64,000 nucleotides of DNA from Xenorhabdus cabanillasii (GTDB taxonomy: Bacteria > Pseudomonadota > Gammaproteobacteria > Enterobacterales > Enterobacteriaceae): NCBI RefSeq assembly GCF_003386665.1, contig NZ_QTUB01000001.1, positions 3,968,001-4,032,000 on the forward strand. Direction: 5' to 3'. Position numbers and translations under genes: made by a program. This document shows positions 9,277-19,909 of this stretch, piece after piece (the stretch's first letter is position 1; each line of letters starts with the position of its first letter). The notes beneath the pieces were generated by a model, which was not told where the DNA came from, made no database searches, and saw only the letters and a list, made by a program, of their open reading frames with translations.

Positions 9277-11007
9277 TTGACGAATCTAAAATTAGACTGG
9301 CAGTCATTACAGCCAGACAGTGCACCTTATCAAGCACTTTTCAATTCTGTTGCTGAATTGCCTACTATTACCATAGAAGCAATTCAACCTAGATTGCATA
9401 ATGGGCTAACACTTTTTTGTCAGGCCAACTTACGTCAATCTTTTATGTTGTTAAAAGCAGAGGAGAGTGATGCCTATCTGGCGCTTTTGTCTGATACAGT
9501 TTCTGCATTATTACCAGGAAATCATTCCAATGTTGGAGGCTACTATCAGATTGAACACCAAACCATCACGTGGCACCCGTCTGATGAAGGCCCTTTCGCA
9601 CCAAATCAGCGTGTTGCTTATCGTGAGTGGATTGAACCGGAACAATTGTTTGGTAATATCTATACACATCAAGGCGTGCTTCAGTTACAACCGGGGCTTA
9701 TTCATCACGTTAATGGTGGCGTCCTAATTTTACCTCTGCGCACTCTGTTATCCCAACCTTTAATGTGGGTTCGCCTCAAGCAGATGATCATTCAGCGCCG
9801 TTTTGATTGGTTATCACATGATGAGAATCGTTCCTTACCTCTGCCAATTCCCTCAATTCCGTTAGATTTACATCTGATTCTTGTAGGAGATCGATTGAGC
9901 CTTGAAGAGTTACACGCTATCGAACCAGAGCTGGCAATTAACGCTTTATACAGTGAATTTGAGCTGGATATGCCATTCCATGAAGAAGCGGATCTGGCAA
10001 TATGGTGTCGCTATGTCAACGGACTCATTCAGCAACAAAAACTCCCATCTTTGAGTACCGATGCATGGCCAGAATTACTCAGACAGGCTATTCGCTATAC
10101 TGAAGATCAATTCAGCTTGCCTTTAGATATTCAGTGGTTGAACCAAAAACTGACAACGGCAGCCAATTATCAGCAGGAAAATCAGATTACACTTCATTCT
10201 CTGCAACAGGCAGAAGAGAATCGACGTTGGCGCCATGCGTATTTGGCTGAGCGTAGTATAGATGAAATTCTGAAAGGTCAAATACTGATCCGCACCCAGG
10301 GTGCTGTTATTGGTCAAATTAACGGATTATCCGTACTTGAATATCCCGGCTATCCAGACCCCATCGGTGAACCCTCTCGTATCAGTTGTGTTGCCCATTT
10401 AGGTGATGGAGAATTTATTGATGTAGAACGTAAGGTTGAACTGGGTGGCAATATTCATGCAAAAGGCATGATGATCATGCAGGCTTATCTGATCTCTGAA
10501 TTGAAACTGGATCAACCGCAGCCATTCTCTGCTTCGATTGTATTTGAGCAATCCTACGGTGAAGTTGATGGTGACAGCGCTTCATTGGCAGAATTATGTG
10601 CATTAATCAGTGCGCTATCACAACAACCTATTGACCAGCAAATCGCTGTCACAGGCGCAGTAGACCAATTCGGTTTTGTTCAACCGATTGGGGGCGTTAA
10701 TGAAAAAATTGAAGGTTTCTTCCATGTGTGCAACTGCCGTGAATTGACCGGTTCACAAGGTGTAATTATTCCAATGGCCAATATACAACACCTATGTCTG
10801 CATCAGGATATTGTTAGCGCTGTGAAAAGTGGCAAATTCCACATTTGGGCTGTTGAACACGTATCCGAAGCCGCTTCATTATTGACCGGCATTCCTTACT
10901 ATGATGCACAAAAAGAACACTTGTTAGCTATGATATACGAACGTATTACACAAGTGAATAATCAAGAACGTCCTAAGTTACCTTGGTTCTTACGCTGGTT
11001 GGGTTAG
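9277..11007 (+). CDS. lonH: Lon-like protease LonH/YcbZ
   Basis: This is the Lon-related YcbZ family: an inactive AAA-like N-terminal region and a C-terminal S16 protease domain. The catalytic dyad is visible as Ser in GEVDGDSASLAELCAL and Lys in PIGGVNEKIEGFF. Alignment to the E. coli N-terminus (MTITKLAWRDL) puts the start at TTG 9277 (LTNLKLDWQSL); an ATG at 9211 would add 22 unconserved residues and lies upstream of the best -10 box. Neither start has a clear ribosome site. The gene precedes fabA by 84 bases, as in E. coli. Confidence 0.9.
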   Translation: MTNLKLDWQSLQPDSAPYQALFNSVAELPTITIEAIQPRLHNGLTLFCQANLRQSFMLLKAEESDAYLALLSDTVSALLPGNHSNVGGYYQIEHQTITWHPSDEGPFAPNQRVAYREWIEPEQLFGNIYTHQGVLQLQPGLIHHVNGGVLILPLRTLLSQPLMWVRLKQMIIQRRFDWLSHDENRSLPLPIPSIPLDLHLILVGDRLSLEELHAIEPELAINALYSEFELDMPFHEEADLAIWCRYVNGLIQQQKLPSLSTDAWPELLRQAIRYTEDQFSLPLDIQWLNQKLTTAANYQQENQITLHSLQQAEENRRWRHAYLAERSIDEILKGQILIRTQGAVIGQINGLSVLEYPGYPDPIGEPSRISCVAHLGDGEFIDVERKVELGGNIHAKGMMIMQAYLISELKLDQPQPFSASIVFEQSYGEVDGDSASLAELCALISALSQQPIDQQIAVTGAVDQFGFVQPIGGVNEKIEGFFHVCNCRELTGSQGVIIPMANIQHLCLHQDIVSAVKSGKFHIWAVEHVSEAASLLTGIPYYDAQKEHLLAMIYERITQVNNQERPKLPWFLRWLG

Positions 11008-11016
11008 TGCACCTAT

Positions 11017-11033
11017 ATCTGATCGGAGTTGTT
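11017..11033 (+). promoter_or_regulatory. FadR site of fabA
   Basis: ATCTGATCGGAGTTGTT closely matches the E. coli fabA FadR operator core CTGATCGGACTTGTT. In E. coli FadR bound here activates fabA. It adjoins the FabR palindrome. Confidence 0.7.
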
Positions 11034-11034
11034 C

Positions 11035-11052
11035 AGCGTACAACTGTACGCT
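11035..11052 (+). promoter_or_regulatory. FabR palindrome of fabA
   Basis: AGCGTACAACTGTACGCT is a perfect 8+8 palindrome around two bases, the type of site bound by the unsaturated-fatty-acid repressor FabR. It starts two bases after the FadR site, so activator and repressor sites are side by side 40-75 bases before the fabA start. Confidence 0.75.
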
Positions 11053-11091
11053 ATTCTCTAGCCTTACCCAATGATAAGGCTATTTCAAAAT

Positions 11092-11610
11092 ATGTTTAAA
11101 AGACAAGAGTCCTACACGAAAGAAGAACTTCTAACCTCTGGAAAAGGCCAGTTATTTGGTGAGAATGGGCCACCACTCCCTTCTGGTAATATGTTAATGA
11201 TGGATCGCATCATTAAGATGACAGAAGATGGTGGCATCTATAATAAGGGGTATATCGAAGCTGAACTCGATATTCATCCTGACCTCTGGTTTTTTGGTTG
11301 CCATTTTGTCAATGACCCCGTTATGCCCGGTTGCCTTGGCCTTGATGCAATGTGGCAACTTGTTGGTTTCTTCATGGGCTGGCTTGGTGGTGAAGGTAAA
11401 GGCCGCGCGCTTGGTGTTGGAGAAGTTAAGTTTACAGGACAAGTGTTACCAACAGCTAAAAAGATTACCTACCGTATTAACTTGAAGCGTGTCATTAACC
11501 GTAAACTTATTATGGCTTTGGCTGATGGTGAAGTATTAGTAGATGGTAAACTCATCTATACTGCAACAAATCTGAAAGTAGGCTTATTTAAAGACACCAA
11601 CAACTTTTGA
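11092..11610 (+). CDS. fabA: 3-hydroxydecanoyl-ACP dehydratase/isomerase FabA
   Basis: FabA dehydrates 3-hydroxydecanoyl-ACP and isomerises trans-2- to cis-3-decenoyl-ACP, the branch point to unsaturated fatty acids. From ATG 11092 the protein is 172 aa, the same length as in E. coli; the upstream ATG at 11071 would add seven unconserved residues. Catalytic His71 (WFFGCHF) and Asp85 ([11 protein letters not shown]) are present, with the conserved [19 protein letters not shown] block. FadR and FabR sites precede it, and a hairpin follows. Confidence 0.96.
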   Translation: MFKRQESYTKEELLTSGKGQLFGENGPPLPSGNMLMMDRIIKMTEDGGIYNKGYIEAELDIHPDLWFFGCHFVNDPVMPGCLGLDAMWQLVGFFMGWLGGEGKGRALGVGEVKFTGQVLPTAKKITYRINLKRVINRKLIMALADGEVLVDGKLIYTATNLKVGLFKDTNNF

Positions 11611-11647
11611 TTTTCCTGTATTACTTACCAATTCCCTCACTTATGCT

Positions 11648-11677
11648 AATCACCTCCGCTACTATACAGAGGTGATT
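11648..11677 (+). terminator. fabA terminator hairpin
   Basis: Nine-bp inverted repeat AATCACCTC / GAGGTGATT with a 12-base loop, 38 bases after fabA and before the convergent rmf. The U-tract is weak (TTCCATT), so it may serve both directions. Confidence 0.5.
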
Positions 11678-11704
11678 TCCATTAAATGAAGTTATTTACT
11701 GCCA

Positions 11705-11863
11705 TCAAACACGATCCTCCATTGCTTGACGCCAGCCCCCCAACCAATGTGAACGAGCATCCAATGAATGATAAGGACAATTTTCCCGTGGTCGCCCCAA
11801 AATACCAGCTTGATAACCTTTAGAAAGTGCGCGTGCCAAGCGGTCTCTTTTTTGTCTTTTCAT
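11705..11863 (-). CDS. rmf: ribosome modulation factor Rmf
   Basis: A 52-codon gene beginning MKRQKRDRLARALSKGYQAG and containing HWLGGWRQAMEDRV matches Rmf (55 aa in E. coli; here it ends three residues early, after MEDRV). Rmf binds the 30S subunit in stationary phase and drives 100S ribosome dimer formation. GAGG lies 8 bases upstream of the ATG. It lies downstream of pqiC and convergent with fabA, as in E. coli. Confidence 0.95.
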   Translation of the reverse strand: MKRQKRDRLARALSKGYQAGILGRPRENCPYHSLDARSHWLGGWRQAMEDRV

Positions 11864-12094
11864 GCCTTACTTCCTCAATAATTACCATGAGAGAAAAATT
11901 ACCATAAAAAACAATGAGTGCTTTTATTCAGAATACGCCTAGTCATACCTCGATACAGGGTGAAAATCAAGCAAAGAAATTCATAAAAATGTCATAACGT
12001 TGCTATAAAAATACAAGCTAACTACAGAATAAAAAACAGTAAAACAAACTCAATTAATTGATAATCAAATAACCTTATTACTCTGAATAATTGA

Positions 12095-12697
12095 TTAACC
12101 CTGTGAAGCTATCTGACTGGCAATGGACTGAGTCAACTGATTATAGCCCGTGGCCAAAGTGCGCACTAATTCCGCATAACCATCTTTCGTTTGTTTCAAT
12201 TCTAAGTTAAATGTTCGCTTAATCGCTTCTTTCTGTTTAGATAAGACCCAATATCCCTGAATAGTAACCCGCCCATCATAACGCCCATGAAAAGCCGTTA
12301 TTGTGAGATCCAGTGCATCAGCATTCTTTTCTATTGGTTGATCAGAAACCAACCTCTGTGGGAATGCAGAACTCAACTGATTAACTAAAATTTGTTGTAA
12401 TTGTTGCTCCAGTGGACTGGCCCATAAGTGATTTGAAGCATCGTTATAAGTGACATCTCCCGTTTGATAAACAATGCCGGATGATGCCAGATAATCAACG
12501 AGGTGTACCTTTTTTACCCATAACTGACGCTCTTGATTGGTATCTATTCTGCTTACCTCTGAAGTTATTGTTGAAGCAGGTAACTGGTAATAAATTTTTT
12601 TCGGTTGGCTACTACTGCACCCCGAAATTAACAGGTTTCCCATAATCAAGAAGCTGACAGGAATTAAAAGAGCCAATCTTAACATCAACTTTTCCAT
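12095..12697 (-). CDS. pqiC: PqiC outer-membrane lipoprotein
   Basis: A 200-residue lipoprotein with a signal peptide ending in the lipobox LISGC and the ABC-type lipoprotein fold of the PqiC/YmbA family (PAST..., then LWVKKVHLVDYLASSGIVYQ). PqiC is an outer-membrane partner of the PqiA-PqiB trans-envelope lipid transport bridge. Its ATG shares bases with the pqiB stop codon, so the two are translationally coupled. Confidence 0.93.
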   Translation of the reverse strand: MEKLMLRLALLIPVSFLIMGNLLISGCSSSQPKKIYYQLPASTITSEVSRIDTNQERQLWVKKVHLVDYLASSGIVYQTGDVTYNDASNHLWASPLEQQLQQILVNQLSSAFPQRLVSDQPIEKNADALDLTITAFHGRYDGRVTIQGYWVLSKQKEAIKRTFNLELKQTKDGYAELVRTLATGYNQLTQSIASQIASQG

Positions 12698-14377
12698 TAA
12701 TTACGCGCCTTTTTCGGTTCCGGATCTGGAGTTGCTTCTGCTTCAAATACCAATGCGTTGCTCTTATTGTTCAGCGTCTTCAATACTGGCTGCAATTCGC
12801 GCAAGACCTGATCCAGGCGCTGCATACTATCAACCAGTTTGTTGTAAACCGGCGATCCTGGCTGAATACCCTGCATACTGCGATTTAATTCATTCAACGT
12901 ATTATGTATATCTTTGGGAAGATTTTGAACTTCTTTGCCTGCAAGAATGCTATTTAACTCATTCATGGTCTTATGTGCGGCCTTGATTGTTTTCTGGCTT
13001 TCCTCTAACGTTCGCGTTGCCTGAATAAAGACTGGCTCAATTGGCATTTGATTAATTTTGTTCAAAGCCATGATGACTTTTTGCTGAATTTGAGCTAATC
13101 CACCACTTATAGTTGGTAAAATTTCATAACTGGCAAGTTTTCGCGGACCTTTCCATGGCTTCTCATCAGAATAAAAATCCAGATCAATGTACAGTGCCCC
13201 TGTCAGTAAGTTTCCTGTTTTCAGAGAGGCTCTTAAACCACGGGAAATAATTTCTTCCAACTCTTTATCTGTATAGAAACCATCACCAATTTCTTTCTCA
13301 AACCGTTCAGGCTCCATATGAATTAAGACAGGAATGCGAAAATCGCTATCAAGGCGCTGCCTTATCCCATCAGTATAAAAAGGAACTTTTGCTACCGTTC
13401 CTACCCGTATACCACGAAATTCGACAGGTGCTCCTGGTTGCAATCCTCTGACCGAATCAGAGAAAAATAGTAAGAAATCTCTGTGTTCTGTATAAAGTGA
13501 GTTTTCGATATTTTTTTTCATTATCGTAAAGTCTAAAAATTTCTTTTTCTTTAACCGGACTACCTAAATCCCAACCTTTCGGCACGTCAAAACTCACCCC
13601 CCCGGCAAACAAAGTTGATAATGCAGCTACTTCAACTCTCAGCCCCTGCGAAGAAACATCAAAAGCAATACCGCTGTCTTTCCAAAATCGGACATTAGTT
13701 GTCAGTAGTCCATCATAAGGAGCATTAACAAAAATCTGATATTTGGCTAAACGAGATTTAGGATCAAAAGTACTCGTTTCTACTGAGCCAACACGATATC
13801 CACGAAATAAAACCGGATCACCGGGAGATAGTCGTCCTGCTTTTTCGCTGGTTAAAACTAACCGAATACCTTTGGCATCAGGCGATGCCAAAGGGGGTGC
13901 ATCTAACAATGAAAATTTTCTTTCTTCACTACCTTCATTTCCGGGTTGTAATTCAATAAATACCCCAGATAACAATGTACTCAGGCCAGAAACGCCTTCT
14001 CGACCAATTTGGGGTTTTACGACCCAGAATGCAGTATCTTTATGTAATAACCTCTCCATACCATCATTTAAGCGCGCTTTGATAATCACTTCACCTAAGT
14101 TATCGCTTAACGATACTCTTTCAACCACACCAACATTAACACTGCGGCTTTTTATTTTCGTTTTTCCTGCTTCAATACCTTCAGCATTAGACGTTATCAG
14201 AGTGACTTCGGGTCCCTGATGGCTAAAGTGATAAAATAATATCCAGGCACCAATAAGCACAGTAACAATCGGTACGATCCATATAGGTGACCAACTCTTA
14301 AGTTTACTGATCCTGGCCTGAGTCAGCTTCTCTTCTTTATCCGTCACCTTACGATTCCTCATTCTTCTGTAACTCAA
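12697..14377 (-). pseudogene. pqiB: PqiB MCE-domain protein, reading frame split by one base
   Basis: PqiB forms the periplasmic MCE-ring tunnel of the Pqi lipid transport system. The N-terminal part (one transmembrane helix SPIWIVPIVTVLIGAW, then MCE domains 1 and 2) reads to FRLYDNEKK, and the C-terminal part (SLYTEHRDFLLFFSDSVRGL, MCE domain 3, coiled-coil) continues in the next frame. The break is at a run of eight A on the coding strand (13511-13518); with seven the two parts join into FRLYDNEKNIENSLYTEH, matching E. coli. The joined protein from GTG 14347 would be 549 aa (546 in E. coli). GTG 14347 is preferred over ATG 14377 or 14362 by alignment. Sequencing error, slippage and true mutation are all possible. 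Confidence 0.85.
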
Positions 14378-15617
14378 ATTTCTTATTAGCTTTATCCCAG
14401 GTTAAACGCGGATCAAATGTCATTGACGCAAACATTGTCAAAATCACCACCAAAGCAAACAATATTGCTCCTGTTGCGGGATAGACACTCATAAACTGCC
14501 CCATACGTACTAATGTTGATAAAACAGCAATAACAAAAACATCAATCATTGACCAGCGCCCAACAAATTCCACCACTTCGTAAATCAAATGCATAGTTTC
14601 CGAGTTATATCTGCCGTGACTTTTAGCGTCCCAGCATAACCAACCGATAGAGAACATTTTCAGCAAAGGCACCATAATACTGGCGATAAAAATAACCAGA
14701 GCAACCGGATAGGAGCCAGTACTCCAGAGCAAAATAATGCCTTCCAAAATGGTTGAGTTAATGTGACGGCCTAATGTCTGGGTCACCATGATCGGCAACG
14801 CATTCGCTGGAATATAAAGTATGGCTGATGTAATTAATAGCGCCATAGTCCATTGAAGGCTATAGTGACGGCGAGCATGCCCTTTTGAGTGACAACGGGA
14901 GCATTGATGTTGTTGAACAGGCAAAATAGCAGTACAACATTGGCACAATCTGATGCCCTGAACTAAACCGGGTTTACCCGCTTGCAGAGGTATACACACT
15001 TTAGGTTCAGGTTCTATATCATTCCAAATCCAATATCTGTCAAGACATTGGAACGCTCTGACCTGAAATAGGCAAAAAAGACAGTAAGGCAAAAAACTCA
15101 GGCCAACCGCAATATCGCCATAAGCCATAAGCTTTACAAAACTAACCAGCACCCCGGCTAAAAAGATCTCTGCCATACACCAGGTTTTCATCTGAAACAA
15201 AATACGTGCCAACTCAATTTTTAGCCGTCGCGCTATTTTAATGTTCTGACATAAAAGGATAATGGAAACCATGCAGAATGCAGGCACAAACTGCACAAAG
15301 ACCAAGAAGAATACAGCTATGCTCGAATAATCTTCACTGAACATGACCTCTGGGATCTCTGTCAGAGTAATTTCACTGACAATACCTGCAACATTCATGC
15401 TGACGAAAGGAAACAGGCAGGCAAGAAATAACATTAATAATGAACTTACTGCATAGCCTGTCGGTTGATTACGTGGTTCTTTCCACTTTGCAGTCAGTAA
15501 AGTATCACATCGTGGGCAAACAGCCTTATTTCCTTCCTCCAAATCGGGTAAGGTCACCAGCATATCGCATTGGGAGCATAAAACCAGCTTGTCATGCTGA
15601 TGGTTGTCAGAACACAA
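14349..15617 (-). CDS. pqiA: PqiA inner-membrane protein
   Basis: PqiA is the inner-membrane component of the Pqi lipid transport system (paraquat-inducible, SoxRS-regulated in E. coli). Two zinc-ribbon-like modules are visible: LCSQCDMLV...CPRCDTLL near the N-terminus and LCQCCTAILP...CSRCHSKG mid-protein, each followed by four membrane segments. I choose TTG 15617 because AGGAG lies seven bases upstream and it yields MCSDNHQHDKLVLCSQC, aligning with E. coli MCEHHH..; an ATG at 15641 lacks support. Length 422 aa. It overlaps the start of pqiB. Confidence 0.93.
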   Translation of the reverse strand: MCSDNHQHDKLVLCSQCDMLVTLPDLEEGNKAVCPRCDTLLTAKWKEPRNQPTGYAVSSLLMLFLACLFPFVSMNVAGIVSEITLTEIPEVMFSEDYSSIAVFFLVFVQFVPAFCMVSIILLCQNIKIARRLKIELARILFQMKTWCMAEIFLAGVLVSFVKLMAYGDIAVGLSFLPYCLFCLFQVRAFQCLDRYWIWNDIEPEPKVCIPLQAGKPGLVQGIRLCQCCTAILPVQQHQCSRCHSKGHARRHYSLQWTMALLITSAILYIPANALPIMVTQTLGRHINSTILEGIILLWSTGSYPVALVIFIASIMVPLLKMFSIGWLCWDAKSHGRYNSETMHLIYEVVEFVGRWSMIDVFVIAVLSTLVRMGQFMSVYPATGAILFALVVILTMFASMTFDPRLTWDKANKKFELQKNEES

Positions 15618-15726
15618 AGTGCCTCTCCTGTAACAAATCAATGCCGCTTTTTATCTTATTTAGCCCTGTAAATTGCCGCTGTATTAGCGGCAATTTGTAC
15701 ACTATCTGATATATATGCAGCAAATA

Positions 15727-17637
15727 TCATCCATTTTTAATCATTTCCAGCTCCTGCCAGCGATCAAAAGCTTTTTCTAATTCTTGCTCTTTATCTGCCA
15801 GTTCCTGCAACACGTTTTGTATGATTTCGTGTGATTGATTAAAAAATTCTGGATCACTGACCTGAGTTTGTAGCTGTTCTATTTCTTGTTCCAACGTTTC
15901 CAATAATGATGGTAGTTGTTCTAACTCTCTGAGTAAATGGTAACTTATCTTATTATTTGAACGTTTCGTAGCTTCCTTAGTTTTAACTGGTTTGGCTTCC
16001 ACTTTCTCTTTTTTCACGGAAGACTGACGTAAAGAGACTGTTTGTGCCCGTTGCTGCTGAGCATCAAAGTATCCCCCAACATAGTTATTGATCTCTCCAT
16101 TACCTTCAAAAACCCAACATTCTGTTACTGAATTGTCAACAAACTGACGATCATGGCTTACCAAAATCACTGTACCGCTATAACCGTCCACGAGTTCTTC
16201 CAGTAACTCCAGCGTTTCAACGTCGAGATCATTGGTAGGTTCATCAAGAATAAGCAAATTACTGGGTTTCAGGAATAAACGTGCTAACAGCAGACGGTTA
16301 CGTTCACCACCCGAAAGTGCCCGGACTGGTGTCATCGCCCGTTTAGGATGGAAAAGGAAATCTTGCAGATAACCCAAAACATGACGTGGACGCCCGTTTA
16401 CTACCACTTCCTGTTTACCTTCGGCAAGGTTGTCCATCACCGTTTTGTCTGGATCAAGCGCTGCACGATGCTGATCAAAATAAGCAACTTCAAGTTTTGT
16501 TCCACAATGGATCCGACCACTATCTGCCGACAAATCTCCCAACATCAGCTTCAATAGTGTTGTTTTGCCACAACCATTCGGCCCGACTAAAGCAATTTTG
16601 TCACCACGTTGAATTTGAGCCGAAAAATTCTTGACTAATGACTTATCACCAATCTGGTAATTAACATTTTCCAGTTCAAACACAATCTTACCGGAGCGTG
16701 TCGCTTCCTCGACCTGCATTTTTGCCGTGCCCATAACGTTACGACGTTCAGAGCGCTCCACACGCAATGCTTTCAGTGCCCTTACCCGCCCTTCATTACG
16801 GGTACGACGTGCTTTAATTCCCTGACGGATCCAAACTTCTTCCTGAGCCAGCTTTTTATCAAATTCAGCATTCTGTAGTTCTTCAACCCGTAAAGCTTCT
16901 TCTTTGCCTTCAAGGTACTTATCATAATTTCCCGGCCATGAAATCAGTTTTCCACGATCCAAATCGACAATTCGGGTCGCCATACTGTGAATAAATGAAC
17001 GGTCATGAGAAATAAAAACTAAACTGCCATTAAAATCTTTCAGGAAATTTTCCAACCATTCAATCGTATCAATATCAAGATGGTTAGTTGGTTCATCAAG
17101 GAAAAGAACTTTTGGTGAGCTGACCAAAGCCCTTCCTAAAGCGGCTTTACGTAACCAACCTCCCGACAAAGAAGATAACTTCGCTTCGGCAGGTAAAGAA
17201 AGCTGTTTTAATACATCATTAATGCGGCTGTCTAGTAACCAAAGACCGCGAATATCTAACACTTCCTGTAATTCCGCCAGCTGGTTGAGGTTTTTGTCGC
17301 TAGGATCTGTTTCTACCAGACGTGATACCTGATGAAACGCCTTAATATATTCCGCTTGCTCTTTCACTCCTTCAGCAACAAAATCAAATACTGTTCCTTC
17401 CACATCACGGGGAGGATCCTGTTGCAAACGGGCGACAATCAGATCCTGTTCATAGGTAACTTGCCCGTCATCCAGCATCTGTTCTTTCGCCAGTACACGC
17501 AATAAGGTAGATTTCCCTGCCCCATTGCAGCCAACCAGACACACTCTTTCATTTTCTTCGATATGCAGCTCAACATTATCCAATAACGGCGCATCACTGA
17601 ATGATAACCAGGCACCAGATAAACTAATTAATGACAT
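15727..17637 (-). CDS. uup: ABC-F ATPase Uup
   Basis: Uup is a soluble ABC-F protein implicated in ribosome function and in limiting tandem-repeat deletion and precise transposon excision. Two ATP-binding cassettes are seen: Walker A GCNGAGKST with LSGGWLRKAALGRAL and LDEPTNHLD, then GPNGCGKTT with LSGGERNRLLLARL and LDEPTNDLD. A charged linker leads to the C-terminal coiled-coil DNA-binding domain. ATG 17637 (MSLISLSGAWLSFSDAPLLD) matches E. coli; the longer frame from 17703 lies inside rlmL. The gene follows rlmL by 4 bases. Confidence 0.95.
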   Translation of the reverse strand: MSLISLSGAWLSFSDAPLLDNVELHIEENERVCLVGCNGAGKSTLLRVLAKEQMLDDGQVTYEQDLIVARLQQDPPRDVEGTVFDFVAEGVKEQAEYIKAFHQVSRLVETDPSDKNLNQLAELQEVLDIRGLWLLDSRINDVLKQLSLPAEAKLSSLSGGWLRKAALGRALVSSPKVLFLDEPTNHLDIDTIEWLENFLKDFNGSLVFISHDRSFIHSMATRIVDLDRGKLISWPGNYDKYLEGKEEALRVEELQNAEFDKKLAQEEVWIRQGIKARRTRNEGRVRALKALRVERSERRNVMGTAKMQVEEATRSGKIVFELENVNYQIGDKSLVKNFSAQIQRGDKIALVGPNGCGKTTLLKLMLGDLSADSGRIHCGTKLEVAYFDQHRAALDPDKTVMDNLAEGKQEVVVNGRPRHVLGYLQDFLFHPKRAMTPVRALSGGERNRLLLARLFLKPSNLLILDEPTNDLDVETLELLEELVDGYSGTVILVSHDRQFVDNSVTECWVFEGNGEINNYVGGYFDAQQQRAQTVSLRQSSVKKEKVEAKPVKTKEATKRSNNKISYHLLRELEQLPSLLETLEQEIEQLQTQVSDPEFFNQSHEIIQNVLQELADKEQELEKAFDRWQELEMIKNG

Positions 17638-17641
17638 AATA

Positions 17642-19795
17642 TTATTTTTCCTCGCCAACGTGACGCAGCAGCCAGCAGTTGTGGATCTGGCGGTTACGGG
17701 CAAAATCTTGAGATAAAGTTTTCTCTGTAATTTCTTCTGCCACCAGACCTAATTTTTCAAGTTCAGCAAAATCCATTTTAAAACCACGTTTATTGTTGGA
17801 GAACATTAAAATTCCGCCACGACGAAGCAAACGTTTCAGTCGTTCCATTAAAGTAATGTGATCACGCTGAACATCAAATGTATCTTCCATGCGTTTGGAA
17901 TTGGAAAATGTCGGAGGGTCAATAAAAATCAGATCAAATTGCTCACTTGTCTGCTCAAGCCAACCCAAACAATCAGCCTGAATCAGGCGATGCTGACGAC
18001 CAGTCAGGCCATTCACCTGTAAGTTTTTCTCAGCCCATTCAAGGTAAGTACGGGACATATCCACTGTAGTCGTCGAGCGCGCTCCTCCCAATCCAGCATG
18101 AACTGTTGCTGAACCGGTATAGGCAAATAAATTAAGAAAATCTTTCCCTTGACTCATTTCTCCCAATTTCCGTCGGGCAATACGGTGATCGAGAAATAGT
18201 CCTGTATCCAGATAATCTGTCAGGTTAACCCAGAATTTCGCCCCATACTCATTTACCAAAAAGAATTCTTTCTTCTCAGCGAGTTTTTCATATTGATTTT
18301 TGCCTTTCTGACGCTGACGGGTTTTCAGGATCAACTGATTAGATTGCAATCCGAGCACATTCATTGTTGCACTGATCACATCAAATAGGCGCTGACGAGC
18401 TTTATTAGCATCAACAGATTTAGGTGGTGAATATTCCTGAACAATAACTTTATCAGCATAGCGATCAACTGCTACGTTATATTCCGGCAAATCTGCATCA
18501 TATAATCGATAGCAATCAATACCCTGCTGCTTAGCCCATTTACTCAGCTTCTTCTCATTTTTACGCAGGCGGTTCGCATAATCTTCGGCAATACCGCTAT
18601 CCAATGATTGAGGTTTGTCTGATAATTGCTCGCTTTTCTGGATGGAAGAGTTTGTCTGGATAAAATAATTTTTCTGAACACAATCCAAAGGGCCATTTTT
18701 CGCTTTAAACTCACGTTCAGCCCGCAATTGCAGGCAACTCAACAATTCTGGTGAAGCACTGAATAGAGATAAGCGCCAGCCCGGAAACCGGTTTTTTATG
18801 ATCCGGCCAAATACACTGTGTAAAGCAATCAGTGCAGGCTCACTTTCAAGACGTTCGCCGTAAGGCGGGTTACTCAATACTGTCCCCATTCCCCCTTCTG
18901 GCAATGGATTTTCCAGCTTACTCGCATCTCCCTGCTGGAACTGGATCAATTGGGAAACGCCAGCCCTTCTGGCATTTGAGCGCGCCATATCCATAACCCG
19001 ACGGTCAATATCTATACCAAAAAAACGGGAAGTTGTTTCTTGCAGTCCCTTTCGGAAACGTACCTGTGCTTCAGTGATAACTTCACGCCAGATTGTTTCA
19101 TTAAATTTCAGCCATGAAGTGAATCCCCAATGTTGACGGCGTAAACCAGGGGCACAATCTGCCGCTATCATTGCCGCTTCAATCAACAACGTTCCTGAAC
19201 CACACATCGGATCAACCATCGGAGTGCCCGCATTCCAACCAGAACGCAAGACAATCGCTGCGGCCAAATTCTCTTTTAAAGGAGCTTGTCCGGCCAAATC
19301 ACGATAACCACGGATATGTAATCCGTCTCCACTTAAATCCAGGGAGACAGTTGCCTTTTCTTGATTCAGGAAGACATTAATGCGGACATCCGGCTGTTGC
19401 TTAGCAACATCAGGACGCTGTTTTATCTTACGAACAAAACAATCAACAATGGCGTCTTTTACTTTCAGAGCACCATATTGTGTATTTCTGATTTCTTCAT
19501 TTGTACCACTAAAATGGACTGAAAATGTACTATCTACTGAAAAAATCTCAGTCCAGTCAATAGATTGAACTCCAAGATACAGGTCCAGATCACTGTATAC
19601 CTTGAATTCATTAAGTGGCAGCAGGATACGGGATGCCAGCCTGCTCCAGAGCAGGCTTTTATACATTACCCGTTCATCGCCTTTAAAATGAACCCCGCCT
19701 TGGGCAATCTTACAGGATTGCGCACCCAATATTTCCAGTTCGTTCTTTAACAGTTCTTCCAGTCCACGTGCCGTGCTGGCAAAGAGAGAGTTCAT
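17642..19795 (-). CDS. rlmL: bifunctional 23S rRNA methyltransferase RlmL/RlmK
   Basis: RlmKL methylates G2445 (N2) and G2069 (N7) of 23S rRNA. The 717-residue product has an N-terminal THUMP domain, the RlmL methyltransferase with [16 protein letters not shown] and [10 protein letters not shown], and the RlmK half with [18 protein letters not shown] and [18 protein letters not shown] 19795 ([15 protein letters not shown]) is the conserved start; a longer frame from 19825 is not. The gene leads the rlmL-uup pair on the minus strand. ycbX, which lies upstream in E. coli, is absent. Confidence 0.96.
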   Translation of the reverse strand: MNSLFASTARGLEELLKNELEILGAQSCKIAQGGVHFKGDERVMYKSLLWSRLASRILLPLNEFKVYSDLDLYLGVQSIDWTEIFSVDSTFSVHFSGTNEEIRNTQYGALKVKDAIVDCFVRKIKQRPDVAKQQPDVRINVFLNQEKATVSLDLSGDGLHIRGYRDLAGQAPLKENLAAAIVLRSGWNAGTPMVDPMCGSGTLLIEAAMIAADCAPGLRRQHWGFTSWLKFNETIWREVITEAQVRFRKGLQETTSRFFGIDIDRRVMDMARSNARRAGVSQLIQFQQGDASKLENPLPEGGMGTVLSNPPYGERLESEPALIALHSVFGRIIKNRFPGWRLSLFSASPELLSCLQLRAEREFKAKNGPLDCVQKNYFIQTNSSIQKSEQLSDKPQSLDSGIAEDYANRLRKNEKKLSKWAKQQGIDCYRLYDADLPEYNVAVDRYADKVIVQEYSPPKSVDANKARQRLFDVISATMNVLGLQSNQLILKTRQRQKGKNQYEKLAEKKEFFLVNEYGAKFWVNLTDYLDTGLFLDHRIARRKLGEMSQGKDFLNLFAYTGSATVHAGLGGARSTTTVDMSRTYLEWAEKNLQVNGLTGRQHRLIQADCLGWLEQTSEQFDLIFIDPPTFSNSKRMEDTFDVQRDHITLMERLKRLLRRGGILMFSNNKRGFKMDFAELEKLGLVAEEITEKTLSQDFARNRQIHNCWLLRHVGEEK

Positions 19796-19909
19796 GCTAT
19801 TATTCACCAAAAAATTTACCACCAAAAAATTGCTGCCATTATAGCTAATACCGGCAACATGTCATAAGGTTGCTCACTCTGAACAAAAATCAACCTGCTT
19901 TTTTATTGT

